A stretch of DNA of 64,000 nt from Lentinula raphanica (taxonomy: Eukaryota > Basidiomycota > Agaricomycetes > Agaricales > Omphalotaceae): positions 434,001 through 498,000 of the forward strand of contig JANVFP010000010.1 of the NCBI GenBank assembly GCA_027919835.1, written 5' to 3'. The notes under the pieces were generated by a model. It ran no database searches. It was not told where the DNA came from and saw only the letters and a program-made list of their open reading frames with translations. Every line of letters begins with the position of its first letter. Within the stretch, counting starts at the first letter, position 1. Shown here one piece after another: positions 22,620 to 33,001 of the stretch. Made by a program: the position numbers and the translations under genes.

Positions 22620-23047
22620 ATGTTCTCCAAGCATTCTCAGGCATATCGAGGTCTGTTGCGCGAACTGAAGAAGTCCGTGAGTGATTCATCTTATGCTGAA
22701 GCGTGCTAGAAATGCTCATGCAACGTTCCAGTCACTTCCACCTCATAAGATCAATTCAGCTCTGTCCTCGAGTTTTCGAAGATTAGCAGAAGAGGCCAAA
22801 CATTCAGATGTTATCTTAGACGACTTGCGGAATGCTGCTGTTTTTATGGCAGCACAAAGAGAGTACAAGGTGCGTCTAAGAATCGTGCGGAGTGTATTTT
22901 GTTTTTAACATGAACCTCTCATACTAGGTATTACTTGACCGATATAACCCTCTGGTAGACTTGACTGCAGAAGAGCGAATTCATGCTACAGCTCGTCGGG
23001 TTGGTTTAGACATGCCGATAACGCACGAACCCGAAAATAACAAGTAG
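22620..23047 (+). CDS. FMC1: FMC1-like mitochondrial ATP synthase assembly factor (LYR family)
   Basis: Three exons (22620-22676, 22732-22869, 22928-23047) encode 104 residues. The N-terminal LYR-type motif is QAYRGLLRELKKS. The C-terminus has the Fmc1 signature QREYKVLLDRYNPLVDLT and ATARRVGLDMP. Fmc1 helps assembly or stability of the F1 part of mitochondrial ATP synthase at high temperature. The first intron is 55 nt (GTGAGT to CCAG). Reading straight through it gives an apparent frameshift, which is resolved by splicing. SUA5 follows in the same direction 125 bp downstream. Confidence 0.85.
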
Positions 23048-23172
23048 AGAATTTGTTCGTTCATTATCGCGAAAATCATTTACTTTTTATGAAGAGGGAT
23101 GATTGAAGCACAACAACCCACAACAATGCGAATTTTTCATCCGACTCCAAACAAGGCTCTCGCATCCCAACG

Positions 23173-24375
23173 ATGTTATCAACACAGGTCCTTCATTGTG
23201 ATCCTGCATCCGTATCTTTCGATCCCTCTACCAGCCAACCTAGAATCACCTCACCCGATACCTTAAACTCACTCTCTGTCGCTGCGAAAAATCTCATCGA
23301 CCTCGAACCTGTCGCATTCCCAACAGAAACTGTCTATGGTTTAGGCGCATTGGCTCTAAACAGCTCAGCAGCATCATGTATATTCGCTGTCAAGGGTCGG
23401 CCTCCTGATAATCCTCTTATCGTTCACGTCTCCTCTCTGGACATGCTGTACGGTTTACTCCCAAGATCGTTTAAAATGCCTGAGTCGTATAAACTGCTGA
23501 TCAGACGATTTTGGCCCGGTGCTTTGACTTTACTATTCCCCAGCGATCCGAACACCATTCCATCTATCATCACAGCCAACCAACCTACCGTCGCCATCCG
23601 TATGCCCTCTCATCCCGTAGCACGCGCGTTGATTGCGCTCGCGAATGCACCGGTTGCAGCGCCAAGCGCAAACTCCTCTGGAAAACCTAGTCCGACTACA
23701 GCTGAACATGTCCGACGCGATCTGGATGGGAAAGTCAGCGTGATCCTGGATGGAGGCGCCTGCGGCGTAGGCTTAGAAAGTACGGTCGTCGATGGGTTAC
23801 AACCAGATGGCAAGATTCGGGTGCTGAGACCAGGTGGTATTACTGTGGAGGACATCACAAAAGCGTTGGAGGAAGGGATACAAGATCCCAAACTCGTTCC
23901 TCAGGTTCTCGTACACAGACGTGATTATCGGGATGAACATTTGGAGGCCGCACCCTCCACCCCAGGCATGAAATACAGACATTACTCTCCTACTGCTCCT
24001 GTCATCCTTCTAATGACTGCTTCCCCTCCTCGTGAAAACGTCACTCCATCAAGTGCTCAATCGTTCTTGGTTCGATTGAAAGATGAAATACAACCTTCCT
24101 CGTCTATCAAAGTTGGACTACTCGTGCTTACAGATTCAACTCTAGGGACTTTGACCCTTCCCACCATTGATGGTGTTGAATGGTGTCGATACGAACTTGG
24201 ACCTGTAGATGATCCAGCTGTGACCGCGAGACGACTTTTTGATGGTCTTTTGAGCCTTGACCAACAACACGTGGATGTTATCTTAATCGAGGAAGTCAAT
24301 GAAACCAAAGAAGGACTGGCCATTATGAATCGCGTTAGAAAAGCCGCGTCGGAAGTACGATGGATCACATTTTAG
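23173..24375 (+). CDS. SUA5: Threonylcarbamoyl-AMP synthase Sua5 (YrdC domain)
   Basis: Intronless gene of 400 codons, a typical eukaryotic Sua5 length. The YrdC domain lies at residues about 35-225: AFPTETVYGLGA, then the KGRP substrate-binding motif (FAVKGRPPDNPLIVHV), FWPGALTLLF, VAIRMPSHPVAR and APSANSSGKPSPT, with STVVD and RVLRPGGIT closing the domain. The Sua5 domain follows from about residue 255 (TPGMKYRHYSPTAPV) to the end. The enzyme makes threonylcarbamoyl-AMP from threonine, bicarbonate and ATP for t6A at tRNA position 37. The annotated start is the first in-frame ATG; an upstream ATG near 23126 is out of frame. Confidence 0.95.
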   Translation: MLSTQVLHCDPASVSFDPSTSQPRITSPDTLNSLSVAAKNLIDLEPVAFPTETVYGLGALALNSSAASCIFAVKGRPPDNPLIVHVSSLDMLYGLLPRSFKMPESYKLLIRRFWPGALTLLFPSDPNTIPSIITANQPTVAIRMPSHPVARALIALANAPVAAPSANSSGKPSPTTAEHVRRDLDGKVSVILDGGACGVGLESTVVDGLQPDGKIRVLRPGGITVEDITKALEEGIQDPKLVPQVLVHRRDYRDEHLEAAPSTPGMKYRHYSPTAPVILLMTASPPRENVTPSSAQSFLVRLKDEIQPSSSIKVGLLVLTDSTLGTLTLPTIDGVEWCRYELGPVDDPAVTARRLFDGLLSLDQQHVDVILIEEVNETKEGLAIMNRVRKAASEVRWITF

Positions 24376-24949
24376 ATGAGGATGTATGTGACCGATTCTC
24401 TTTTCAGTGCATTTGGTCCATTGCTGAGTAATTTAACAGATAACTACGTTCAATAAATTGATTGGCTTGAGTCTTTCTAGCCTAAAATGTAGCCGTTTGG
24501 CAATACACATACCTCTAATATCGCTATCCTGCTCTTTGTTCGCCCTGATTCGGACACTATCTTCGGGTCAGTCAGGTTTTTCCAACGCATCCCCTGATGA
24601 TCAAAACGGCGGCTTTCATGAGGTCCACGAGGCCCGGATCCATTAACACACAATGAGGCTCAAAGAACGGAAAGGCCTATCCTGTACTGAAGGCAGGTCG
24701 AACTTAACTGCATCGGCAATCTGCGCCGCAATCCCTTTCCGGATCCCTGGTATGTCATACACGAGGCGTCTTTGGTACCGGTACGACGCGAATTTCTTTG
24801 TCTGACTAACAATCGATTTTTTCTTACCAGTGTTGCCTCTCGACTTGAGTCTTTGAACAGAACGTATAAAGACCTCTTATGCAGAGTATAGTACAATCAT
24901 ACCACGCGTCCTGACTGAACGATTGAATTTCCACATTCACAGCTATATT
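24376..24949. other. Intergenic, no gene seen
   Basis: 3' flank of SUA5 and promoter of the HMG-box gene. Only short frames; no RNA gene recognised. Confidence 0.35.
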
Positions 24950-26170
24950 ATGTTTGTTACGACTCGAGTCAGTGCCGTTCATCAGCCTATCTGTGTGCTG
25001 TGCTGATGTTTTCTCAAGCAGACCATCACGAAGCGGGAATTCTCTGACTCAGACGCTCCGGAATTTGATGAGAGCGTACAACGGAGTCAGAATCCTTCCC
25101 TCGCTGCCCCGATACCCACCGGGCATTCGTCTTCTTCACCTTTCATTCCGCGAAAGATCAATTTCACGGCTGACTGTGGCCTAGCGCATTACTATCAGGT
25201 TCATCCCTGTGTTTCTCAATCCAATATTCCTCTTCCATTTACTCTGTCTCCTGCGTCCTCTCGGCGATCGTCTCCATCTCCATCTCCATCTCCTCCTCCA
25301 TCTGTTACTCACAACGAACATATCCCTCGGCCTCCCAATGCATTCATGCTTTTCAGGTCTGACTTTCTCGAACGGGATGTCATACCCTCTTTCGTCGAAA
25401 AACGGCAACAAACGCTCAGCCGGGTAGCTGGGGAGGTTTGGAACCTTATGCCTGCAGACGAGAAGAAGGGTTGGTACGACAAAGCAGCGGACGCTCTCAG
25501 ATCCCATACCGAGAAATATCCCAACTATAAATATTCACCTGTCCGAAAAGACAACGGTGGAAGGAAAATCAAAACGAAAGCGATTCGAGAAGAAGACGCG
25601 AAGAACAAAGACCACATTCGGGAGATCCGTGAGACGTATTTGCATATGCGGGGACCTGCAGTTGCTCCTGCGCGACGTCGAAGGAAAAAAGAGCAATTCT
25701 CGACATTGCAAGACAAGAAACCTGAAATTTGGTCAGGATCGAATTCTCGAGTTCGGCTTACCTGCGAGGCCCCCGAGTCCAACATCCGTACTGAGCAATT
25801 TATTCCCGCCCTTGGACGACCTACCTATCCATATGTCTTTGCAAACGATTCTGCCGTGGCAGAAAGAGCAGGTTACAGTCAACGCTTGATAACGGCTTCA
25901 CAGAATATGTTGGCTTTGGATAGTCGGTCAAAGCGCCATGACCCGTCAAGGTTAAGCAGCGCTTCTACGAATCATTCTCTTGGAAGGAACAGCAACAATA
26001 TTCCTTCCTTACAACGTACGACACTTCCTTTCACGATCTCTGCCACCGGGATACAGGACGTGGACTGTCCTTCGTACCGCCAAGATTCGAGCTCGCATAT
26101 GTCTTATGACCCCAACAGGACTTGGAAGGGCTGCGTAGATCGCAACATCAAGTCGGAAACACGACTATGA
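24950..26170 (+). CDS. HMG-box (MATA_HMG/SOX-like) transcription factor
   Basis: Two exons: a 6-codon first exon (24950-24967, MFVTTR), a 54-nt intron (GTCAGT to GCAG, branch TGCTGAT), then 25022-26170, in total 388 residues. The single HMG box is at residues about 105-172: HIPRPPNAFMLFRSDF, SRVAGEVWNLMPADEKKGWY, then KYPNYKYSPVRK, the sequence-specific MATA/SOX type. A basic segment with the run ARRRRKKEQ follows near residue 215. The rest is Ser/Thr/Asn-rich and disordered. Such factors bind the minor groove at ATTGT-like sites and regulate sex, stress or development in fungi. Nothing here shows a mating-type locus: no homeodomain pair, pheromone or receptor gene is nearby. The tiny first exon is the least certain part. 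Confidence 0.8.
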
Positions 26171-26302
26171 AGAGACGTTTGGCAATAGCTGAACTTCATA
26201 TGTAGCGAAATAATTGTATGACTCGATTTTGTTTCGCAAGAACGGATCGACGCTCAAAATTTAATAGAGTTACCGATATATATCCCTTCTGCAACGCTAT
26301 CA

Positions 26303-26897
26303 TCACATGGATGCTGACTCTGAACTCGTCGACGTCTCCGATATCACTTTCCTAATGAGAGCCTCAAGTTTCCCATCCAGGCTTTCGGCTGCAGCCTTCA
26401 AGGCTGGCTTGTCGGATATAGCGTAGACAGCAGATGGAAGATGGTAATGGATTTCGGTTCCTGTTTTGTCTTCTTTTTCCACCACCAACACGCGAGGCGG
26501 AATATTAAACGATGCACGGATATCCTCTACCATCATAGTCTGTGCAATGACAGGATTCCCGATAACATAAACGACAACGGAGCCTGTTCCCGGTTTGTAG
26601 TAGTTGATCCAGTTGTGGGGAAGTTGTAAAAAGTAGCTATGATATTATTGATTAGAGATAGATAACGTCGATAACAGAGAGGGTTGACACATACATGAAA
26701 TCATCATCCCCGATAATCTCGTGCAAGCTTTTGGCTACGTCTTCCTTGGATTTTGCTGCGCGCATTGCTGGGAACCAAGCCGTGCTAGAAGCAGACTTGT
26801 GTGTTGCAGCTTCGAGGCGAGCAGTTACCTCTGCGAAAGGCAGAGAGGTACTGAAAGTAACGAGCTGGCCGCTGAACGGAGTAACGGTCTTAGACAT
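26303..26897 (-). CDS. DUF302-like small protein
   Basis: Two exons, about 178 residues, starting MSKTVTPFSGQLVTFST. Recognisable blocks are LPFAEVTARLEA, the GDDDF/IYFLQLPHNWINYY junction across a roughly 57-nt intron (GTATGT to CATAG), GSVVVYVIGNPVIAQTMM, PPRVLVVEKEDKTG and YHLPSAVYAI. The pattern of two beta-strand/helix halves and the closing leucine-rich strand fits the DUF302 superfamily fold, whose function in fungi is unknown. Many fungal genomes carry expanded copies. An in-frame ATG at 26951 would add 18 residues. The gene is convergent with the HMG-box gene, 132 bp away. Confidence 0.6.
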
Positions 26898-27235
26898 AGC
26901 TCTTGGGTGTGAAGCAGAGAATCGAATCGTGGTGAATTTCAAAAGAGGCAAGGCCTTATAAACACCATGAAGACATCAAGTTCACATGCATAGGAATTTT
27001 GTGTACCCTGCTCCGCTAAAATAGGATGAGTTGATTATACCGGGGGCTAAAGGCAAGATGTCTTCCATACATATCTTTCTATAAGACTACACGGTCAATG
27101 ATCAAAGCAGCCAAGAGTTTTCGATTAGACGTACTTGAGCGTAGCCAGTGTTTTCAACGAAGTTCAAGAAGACACAACTCATTGAATTGACTGATTACGT
27201 AAACACTACTTTTCTTTTTGACCGCCATCATCACC

Positions 27236-29227
27236 ATGGCGAAACGCAAAAACTTGACTGCCGATGATCTTCTACGTCGACAAGAACAGTCCCCTAACAA
27301 GAAAACAAAGCTATTCCCTCGTTACACAGAAGAGCATACTGAATATACATCGGATGTTCATGCAAGTTCCTCTGGTTCCGTGCGTTCTCATATTGAACTA
27401 GTTGGGCACGAAGACGACTCCGAATCTTCAGATGCAAATTCTGAGTCTGAACTCGAGGCGGGACCCGTCCATCTGCAAGTCTTAGAGCGCGTCAAAAAGG
27501 ATCGGTTAGAGTCACTACCGCAGCGGTTCCAGGGCGAAAAGACATCCGAGTCGAAAGCGGAATTAAGACCCTTGGCTTCATTTTCTGAACTTGGGGTGTC
27601 GCTCGCAGTTCAGAATGCGCTCAAGGCTATGTCGATACATACGCCCACGGAGATTCAAGCAGCATGCATACCTCCATTACTGGCAGGTATGTCCCTCCCA
27701 ATACAGAGACAATTGTCACCTTAGAGCATTTCAGGGAGGGATTGTATAGGGAATGCAAAAACGGGCTCTGGAAAGACCTTAGCCTTCGCCATTCCTATCA
27801 TTCAGAAGCTATCAGTCGATCCTTATGGCATCTTCGCGTTGATCTTAACCCCTACAAGGTAGAGTTCTCCTTCCATTCCAAGTGTACATTTTAATAACAG
27901 TTCTAGAGAGCTAGCCTTTCAGATATCAGACCAGTTCGCCATACTTGGGAATTCAATGAACATACGGACAGCAGTGATAGTAGGAGGCATGGATATGATG
28001 GCTCAAGCACTTGAACTGGGCAATCGTCCGCACGTAGTGATTGCTACGCCAGGGCGCATAGTTGACCATTTGAACAGCGGTAGCGGAGAGTGGAATCTAT
28101 CCAGGGTCAAATTTCTTGTCAGTATCCGAGTATCTTGAATCTCCTGCGACGCTCAGCACATTCGTTGTAGGTACTTGATGAAGCTGATCGACTGTTATCT
28201 CCAAGTTTTGTTCCCGAACTATCTCACTTATTCAAGATCCTACCGAAAGAACGTCAGACGTGTCTTTTCACCGCGACCTTGACCTCTTCGATCGAAGACG
28301 TAGCAAAAGCACCACCTAGACCCGGTAAACAGAAACCTTTCATTCATCGAATGACCGAAAGGTATGTGATACATCGCTTGAAGGCTCTTCCAAGCTTCTC
28401 AAGATAGCACAATAGGGTAGAGACGGTCGCAACGCTGAAACAATCCTTCATATTGGTACCATCCCATGTACGCGAGTCATATCTGTTTCACTTCCTGTGC
28501 AATCCTCCGGAAAGTACATTACACTTGCGTCGCGCACCACCTGTACCCACTGCGAAAAGGAAGCAAAATTCGAAAAAGGTTCAGTCTATCGAAGACGCGG
28601 CTCCCCAGCAACCTCCTCCCACAATCATCTTCTGTGCACGCCCACGAACAGCAGCGTATTTGACGATCTTCTTAAAGTCAATGTCAATACGAAGTACAGC
28701 ATTGCATTCTCGCCTCACACAACGGGAACGACTATCATCGTTATCGCTTTTCCGGTCTTCGGTTGTGCCTGTGTTAATCTCAACTGATGTCGGCGCGCGC
28801 GGTCTCGATATTGAAGATGTAGCCATTGTCATCAATTGGGACCTGCCCGAAGAGCCCGAAGAATACACACATCGAGTAGGACGAACTGCTCGAGCTGGAA
28901 GAGGAGGTATAGCGCTGAGTTTCGTGACGAAAACAGACGAAGAACGAGTTTTGAAGATTGAAGCCCGCATAGGTCTCTGAATTGGTCATGTCAGATGCGA
29001 GGAAGTGACTAATATGTTTCTAGGAACTAAACTGGAAGAGATTGTTCTACCGGAGAACAAGGTTTTAGAGAATTTGAATGCTATATCGACAGCCAAACGT
29101 CTGGCCAACATGGTACGATTTATTTTCAAAAGATGTGATAGAAGCTCATTTGCGAATGGGTTAGGAACTACACGACTCTGACTTTGGAAAACGGGAAAGA
29201 ATCAATCGGCTCAAGACTAGACAATGA
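27236..29227 (+). CDS. DBP8: DEAD-box RNA helicase Dbp8 (DDX49 family)
   Basis: About eight exons, roughly 500 residues. An acidic and basic N-terminus ([15 protein letters not shown]) leads to the Q motif ([31 protein letters not shown]). Then come motif I AKTGSGKT, Ia PTRELAFQ, GGMD, Ib [25 protein letters not shown] (TAT in place of SAT), [24 protein letters not shown] and [13 protein letters not shown]. The tail ([35 protein letters not shown]) is Dbp8-like. Dbp8 acts with Esf2 in 18S rRNA processing in the nucleolus. All ATPase motifs are intact, in contrast with the eIF4A-like protein at 17901-20970. The ATG at 27236 is preferred over 27218. A Lys/Pro-rich insert lies near 28540-28600. 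Confidence 0.92.
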
Positions 29228-29759
29228 ATGGAGCGCTATAGGTCAAGCTGGGGGCTGTCTTTGGAAGAATGCAGTGATGCATGCGCTATGGTTCTCCTGT
29301 GGGGCTCATGAGAAGGAATTAAACCGCATGTATTTAGACTAAAGGATTTAGACCGAAGTTGCTTATCCAGCAACATCTCTCAGTCCTTCAGACCTATTTG
29401 TGAGATGCGTCGTTTGAGATTTGTTGAAACAGAGACTGAGATTCAGCTGGCGGATGCACTTGATTCAATACCTCCCGACGTATTTCCATTTGAGGAAATT
29501 TAGCGTGGTCGATGGCGGCCGGACCTCTGCGCACCCATTAAATTTAATCATGTGATGTGATCGTTTCCCAGCTTATGTACACTACCGCGCCTCTGTGGCT
29601 CCGCGCAAAATTCTCAGAGGCGTTCCCCACCACCCTCCTTTGCCCTTCCTTCTCATTTGAATGTTCGTCCATTTTATTCTTGCAAATTTGTCGATCTGAT
29701 TTACTCGTATTCTTCCAGAGGAAGAACAGCATTCTTCGTCGTTCAAATCGTATTCAACA
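29228..29759. other. Intergenic, promoter of BTB copy B
   Basis: DBP8 3' flank and BTB copy B promoter. No gene seen. Confidence 0.35.
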
Positions 29760-30980
29760 ATGGACATGAGCAACTGGGATTCAGTTCTCCAGTTTGCATC
29801 CAACAGCATGGACATAAACCTGCAGGAACACGATTTTTCGGAGTTTAGCACTGCTGCTACACCTGATCTGCAAGTGCCAACGCCTCCGGTTTGTTGACAA
29901 TGATCTTTTAGCGTGACGCCTTTCAATTCTGACTTGATATATGCAGCATTCGACTGACGGCGGTTCACCAGTATGCGATGATCCCCTTGATCATAACGTG
30001 CTTGTATCCATCTCCACAACGTTTTATCCGGGGGCAAACCTGCATACACTCCCTCCCGACCTTGCGCTTCTGTCTACGGATTCAGTTTTCTTCTACGTTC
30101 ATTCCCATATAATTCTTGCCGCATCGGACAACAACTTCCTTTCTTTAGTCCCAACCTCTTCATCGAAGGAGCAGTCAAACAATATGGTCATACACGTACC
30201 AGAACTTTCTCCAATCCTGAACATTATCCTTCACATCATATACGACAAGTCTTGTAGCCATTATTCGCCTTCACTCGAGACGTTATCTACCGCTGTCAAT
30301 CGGTTACCATCGTATGGTATCGATCCCAAGTCACGTATCACGCCTAGCACCCCTTTACATACTTTGCTTCTCTCTCATGCTCCGTTGTCCCCCATGGAGG
30401 TATACGCACTCGCTGCAAAACACGACATATACGACCTGGCGGTCCCGACATCCTCACATCTATTGTCTTTCCAGCTGTCATCCATCACGGATGAGATTGC
30501 AGAGGCAGTGGGACCCAAGTATTTGCGCAGGTTATTCTTTTTGCATGTCGGCCGCTCCGAGGCGCTAAAACGGGTGTGTAATCTTCTTATCGAAGTTCAA
30601 CGCCTTTCGGCTTATAATCGACTAGATCCTACTCCAACCACCACATCCTCATGCCCCGACTCCATGGTGTGATTTCACAAATCAGAAGACCCTTACTCGA
30701 GCGTGGGCGTTAGCGTCGGCCTATCTTGCTTGGGATGCTCGACCTGGTGGGTACTCCATAACTTCTAAGGAACCTCGTCTGATGACGTTCATTCAAGATA
30801 TATCAACAGGTTTCCTAGAATCCGCTCTTGCCCCTTTAGCCGAGCATCTGTCTTGCGATTTGTGTAAACAAGGCCTCAACGATCGTATCAAAAATCTCAT
30901 CGTACAGTGGTCCGTTGTGAAGGTACGCCCTATCCTTTTGTGTGATACTCCGTCTTATGGCTTCTCAGCGAACAATATAA
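29760..30980 (+). CDS. BTB/POZ-domain protein, copy B
   Basis: Five exons (29760-29888, 29947-30573, 30626-30746, 30798-30922, 30969-30980) give 337 residues. The BTB fold at residues about 65-180 contains PDLALLSTDSVFFYVHSHII and SPILNIILHIIYDKSCSHYSP. Then come MEVYALAAKHDIYDLAV, ILLQPPHPH, LTRAWALASAYLAWDARP, DISTGFLESALAPLAEH and LNDRIKNLIVQWSVVK. The last exon is 12 nt and encodes RTI-stop, exactly as in copy A at 10347-10358. All junctions fall at the same codon phases as in copy A, which supports both models. Function unknown; BTB folds mediate dimerisation or Cul3 recruitment. Copy A lies about 18 kb away on the opposite strand. Confidence 0.85.
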
Positions 30981-31699
30981 ACGATCAAGTCTCCTTCCAA
31001 CCCGACTCGCTCAACAGATACCGATTTCTCTCTCAACTCGCTGCAATCATTGTATGTATGCTGTAACATCAAGCCCATAGAGTCCACACACGTTTTGCCT
31101 TCCCGCACCTGATCCAAAAAAAATTGTACCACCACCACCAGCTGTGTTCATTCATCCGTCTCATTCACGTTTGCCGACGTTTGTTCATACCCCCCTTATG
31201 TTTACTGATCTGTACATTATCAATCAGGTGTATCCTCAGTTCTTCGTCTTCTCCGAATTTTGTACGTTTAGTTTCATTTACAGTACCTGCAAGGCCTCCA
31301 TACACGACTAATGGTCCATTGTCTTCATACATCACACACGAATCATGACTTTTCTTGTAATTGCTTTAGCAAAATACGTATCCGAATAATCGAATGCAAC
31401 ACTCCTTCAAGTCCGTGTATTCCCCCAAAGTCGAGGCCCGACCTGCCTTTACGGCGCTACGAACACAATTCGACGTACTCGAAACTTCTCAAACACGCTT
31501 CGAGCGTTAATTGGAGCGAACAGACTTGAAGTTGTACTAGGGCCCCAGCCTCATCCACAACCTAGCTCGATCGTTTCCTGGACTCTTTGGCAGGTCCCCT
31601 GAGATTTAATCAAAGGTATCGAATCATATTGCTGAAGATATCCGGCAATCTTGAGGTCGTCTTCTAGAACATACACTTATCCTGCGCCCACGGCACCCT
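30981..31699. other. Intergenic, no gene seen
   Basis: 3' flank of BTB copy B, then unassigned sequence up to the degenerate fragment at 31700. Short frames only. Confidence 0.35.
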
Positions 31700-31870
31700 C
31701 CTGCGATGCTGTAGGATTATCTCGGTTTTGTCCGGAGGTCCAACCCAGGAGGGGGACGACGAGAAGGAGGGAAGTTATCTAGCGGCGTAATGGCAAGAGG
31801 AACACCATTCTGAGAAGCGAGTGCGTTTGTTGAGGCTTTCGAAACAACCAATACAAGGACAAAGCACCTT
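31700..31870 (-). pseudogene. Degenerate N-terminal fragment of the retrotransposon-disrupted gene family
   Basis: On the minus strand the 5' end of a gene resembling the one at 38638 can be read: MVFLLPLRR, then an in-frame stop, then further sequence in the same frame that still reads ITSLLLVVPLLGW, matching VTSLLLIPLLGF of the neighbour. The flank just upstream of the start is also shared (bases around 31810-31850 resemble 38640-38670). So this is a relic of a paralogous gene, dead by an early stop. Nothing beyond the signal-anchor segment is recognisable. Confidence 0.6.
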
Positions 31871-32642
31871 GCACCAACCGCGTGGACCCAAGAGATGACG
31901 ATACATGTTGGCTGCTTGCACCTCCAAAAAAAAAGAAAGAAACAATCAAGACAGACGAGAATGGTCGAAGCTCGTCCATTGAGCTCACTCAGAAAGGTGC
32001 TAACATAGGTATGTCTGAGTCGGTCTGAGTCGTATTCACTATAAATAGTATTCTAAACACAACAACGAACGGGGGTGTACGAAAGACATAGTGCAGGCCG
32101 CTCTAGGACGCCGAAGTGAGTAACAATGGTGCTTTCGAAGATACGAGCGTTAGGAGCGTTTTGAACCAGGTTTCAACATCCTTTCCAACCCAGCTTGTTC
32201 TTCCGCAGAACTAACCGTGTACCCGTGTACCTTCAATACGGACCAAAATTGCCAAAGGCATCCGGGTACAGGGTCGATTTCTGCACGGTGCGGAGCTGAG
32301 GAAGGAGTCCTAGTGAAGCTCCGAAGCAGCGATTTGAACTTTTTGAAGTTTTTTGTTTTCTTGCTTTCTCCTCCCACGTGATGTTGCCACCAAGTGTCTT
32401 TCAAGTGTTCGACCGCCTTTCCATCTTTCCTATCGACGTAACCTATCCTGACCCATTCACCTCCGTTGTTGATCAGGATGTTATCGAGGTCCTCCAGGCT
32501 GGGGTCCGTGTAGCGCTCTATCGTGAGCTTGTGGATGCTGTCTGGGCGAAATCGAAAGACGACATTGTGGCCCCGCATCCCTCCGTCGGTTCTTTCGCGC
32601 CAATCGCCGGCAACGAGCCAGAAACCACCTGGAGAAGAAACC

Positions 32643-32962
32643 TCTAAAGGATTCGCTAGCCGCGTCTATACAATACGAGATGAGTCTTCAACGTCACAGT
32701 ACGAGTTCCATTGATATAGACAGTACCTATACAATACGAGATGAGCTAGATATGAACTGTAAGTATGATAGCATATAGTAATGAAATATAGAGTACTCAC
32801 TCTTCAACGTCACAGTACGAGTTGAAGAGTGAGGATGTACGGAAATGGTTTAAATATACAAATCGAGAGTCCAAATAAGTCAACACACCGATCCCGTCCA
32901 TAACGATGTCATCGCGTCTCCTACTAAACATATCGTCGACCACGATAGCTGAGAACCTAACA
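32643..32962 (-). repeat. 3' LTR of the copia element
   Basis: 320 bp, identical to 37483-37802. Internal structure: TATACAATACGAGATGAG occurs twice, the 20-mer TCTTCAACGTCACAGTACGA occurs twice, and 32797-32832 is a perfect 12-bp inverted repeat (TCACTCTTCAAC / GTTGAAGAGTGA) with a 12-nt loop. Confidence 0.95.
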
Positions 32963-32972
32963 CTCCCCCTGG
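32963..32972 (-). other. Polypurine tract of the copia element
   Basis: Minus-strand CCAGGGGGAG directly before the 3' LTR start TGTTAGG, the expected plus-strand primer site. A near copy (CAGGGGGAG) lies about 50 bp inside, near 33011-33019, within the last codons of pol. Confidence 0.8.
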
Positions 32973-33001
32973 AGACGATATCACCAACGCTCGCTGCAAT
33001 C

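Noticed and set aside
22677..22731. Apparent frameshift in FMC1 between RGLLRELKKS and the downstream frame
   Set aside because: A 55-nt intron with GTGAGT donor and CCAG acceptor joins phase 0 to SLPPHKINS in frame; no lesion is needed.
24950..26170. HMG-box gene as part of a mating-type locus
   Set aside because: No homeodomain pair, pheromone precursor or receptor gene is seen in the flanks; an isolated HMG-box factor is the simpler reading.
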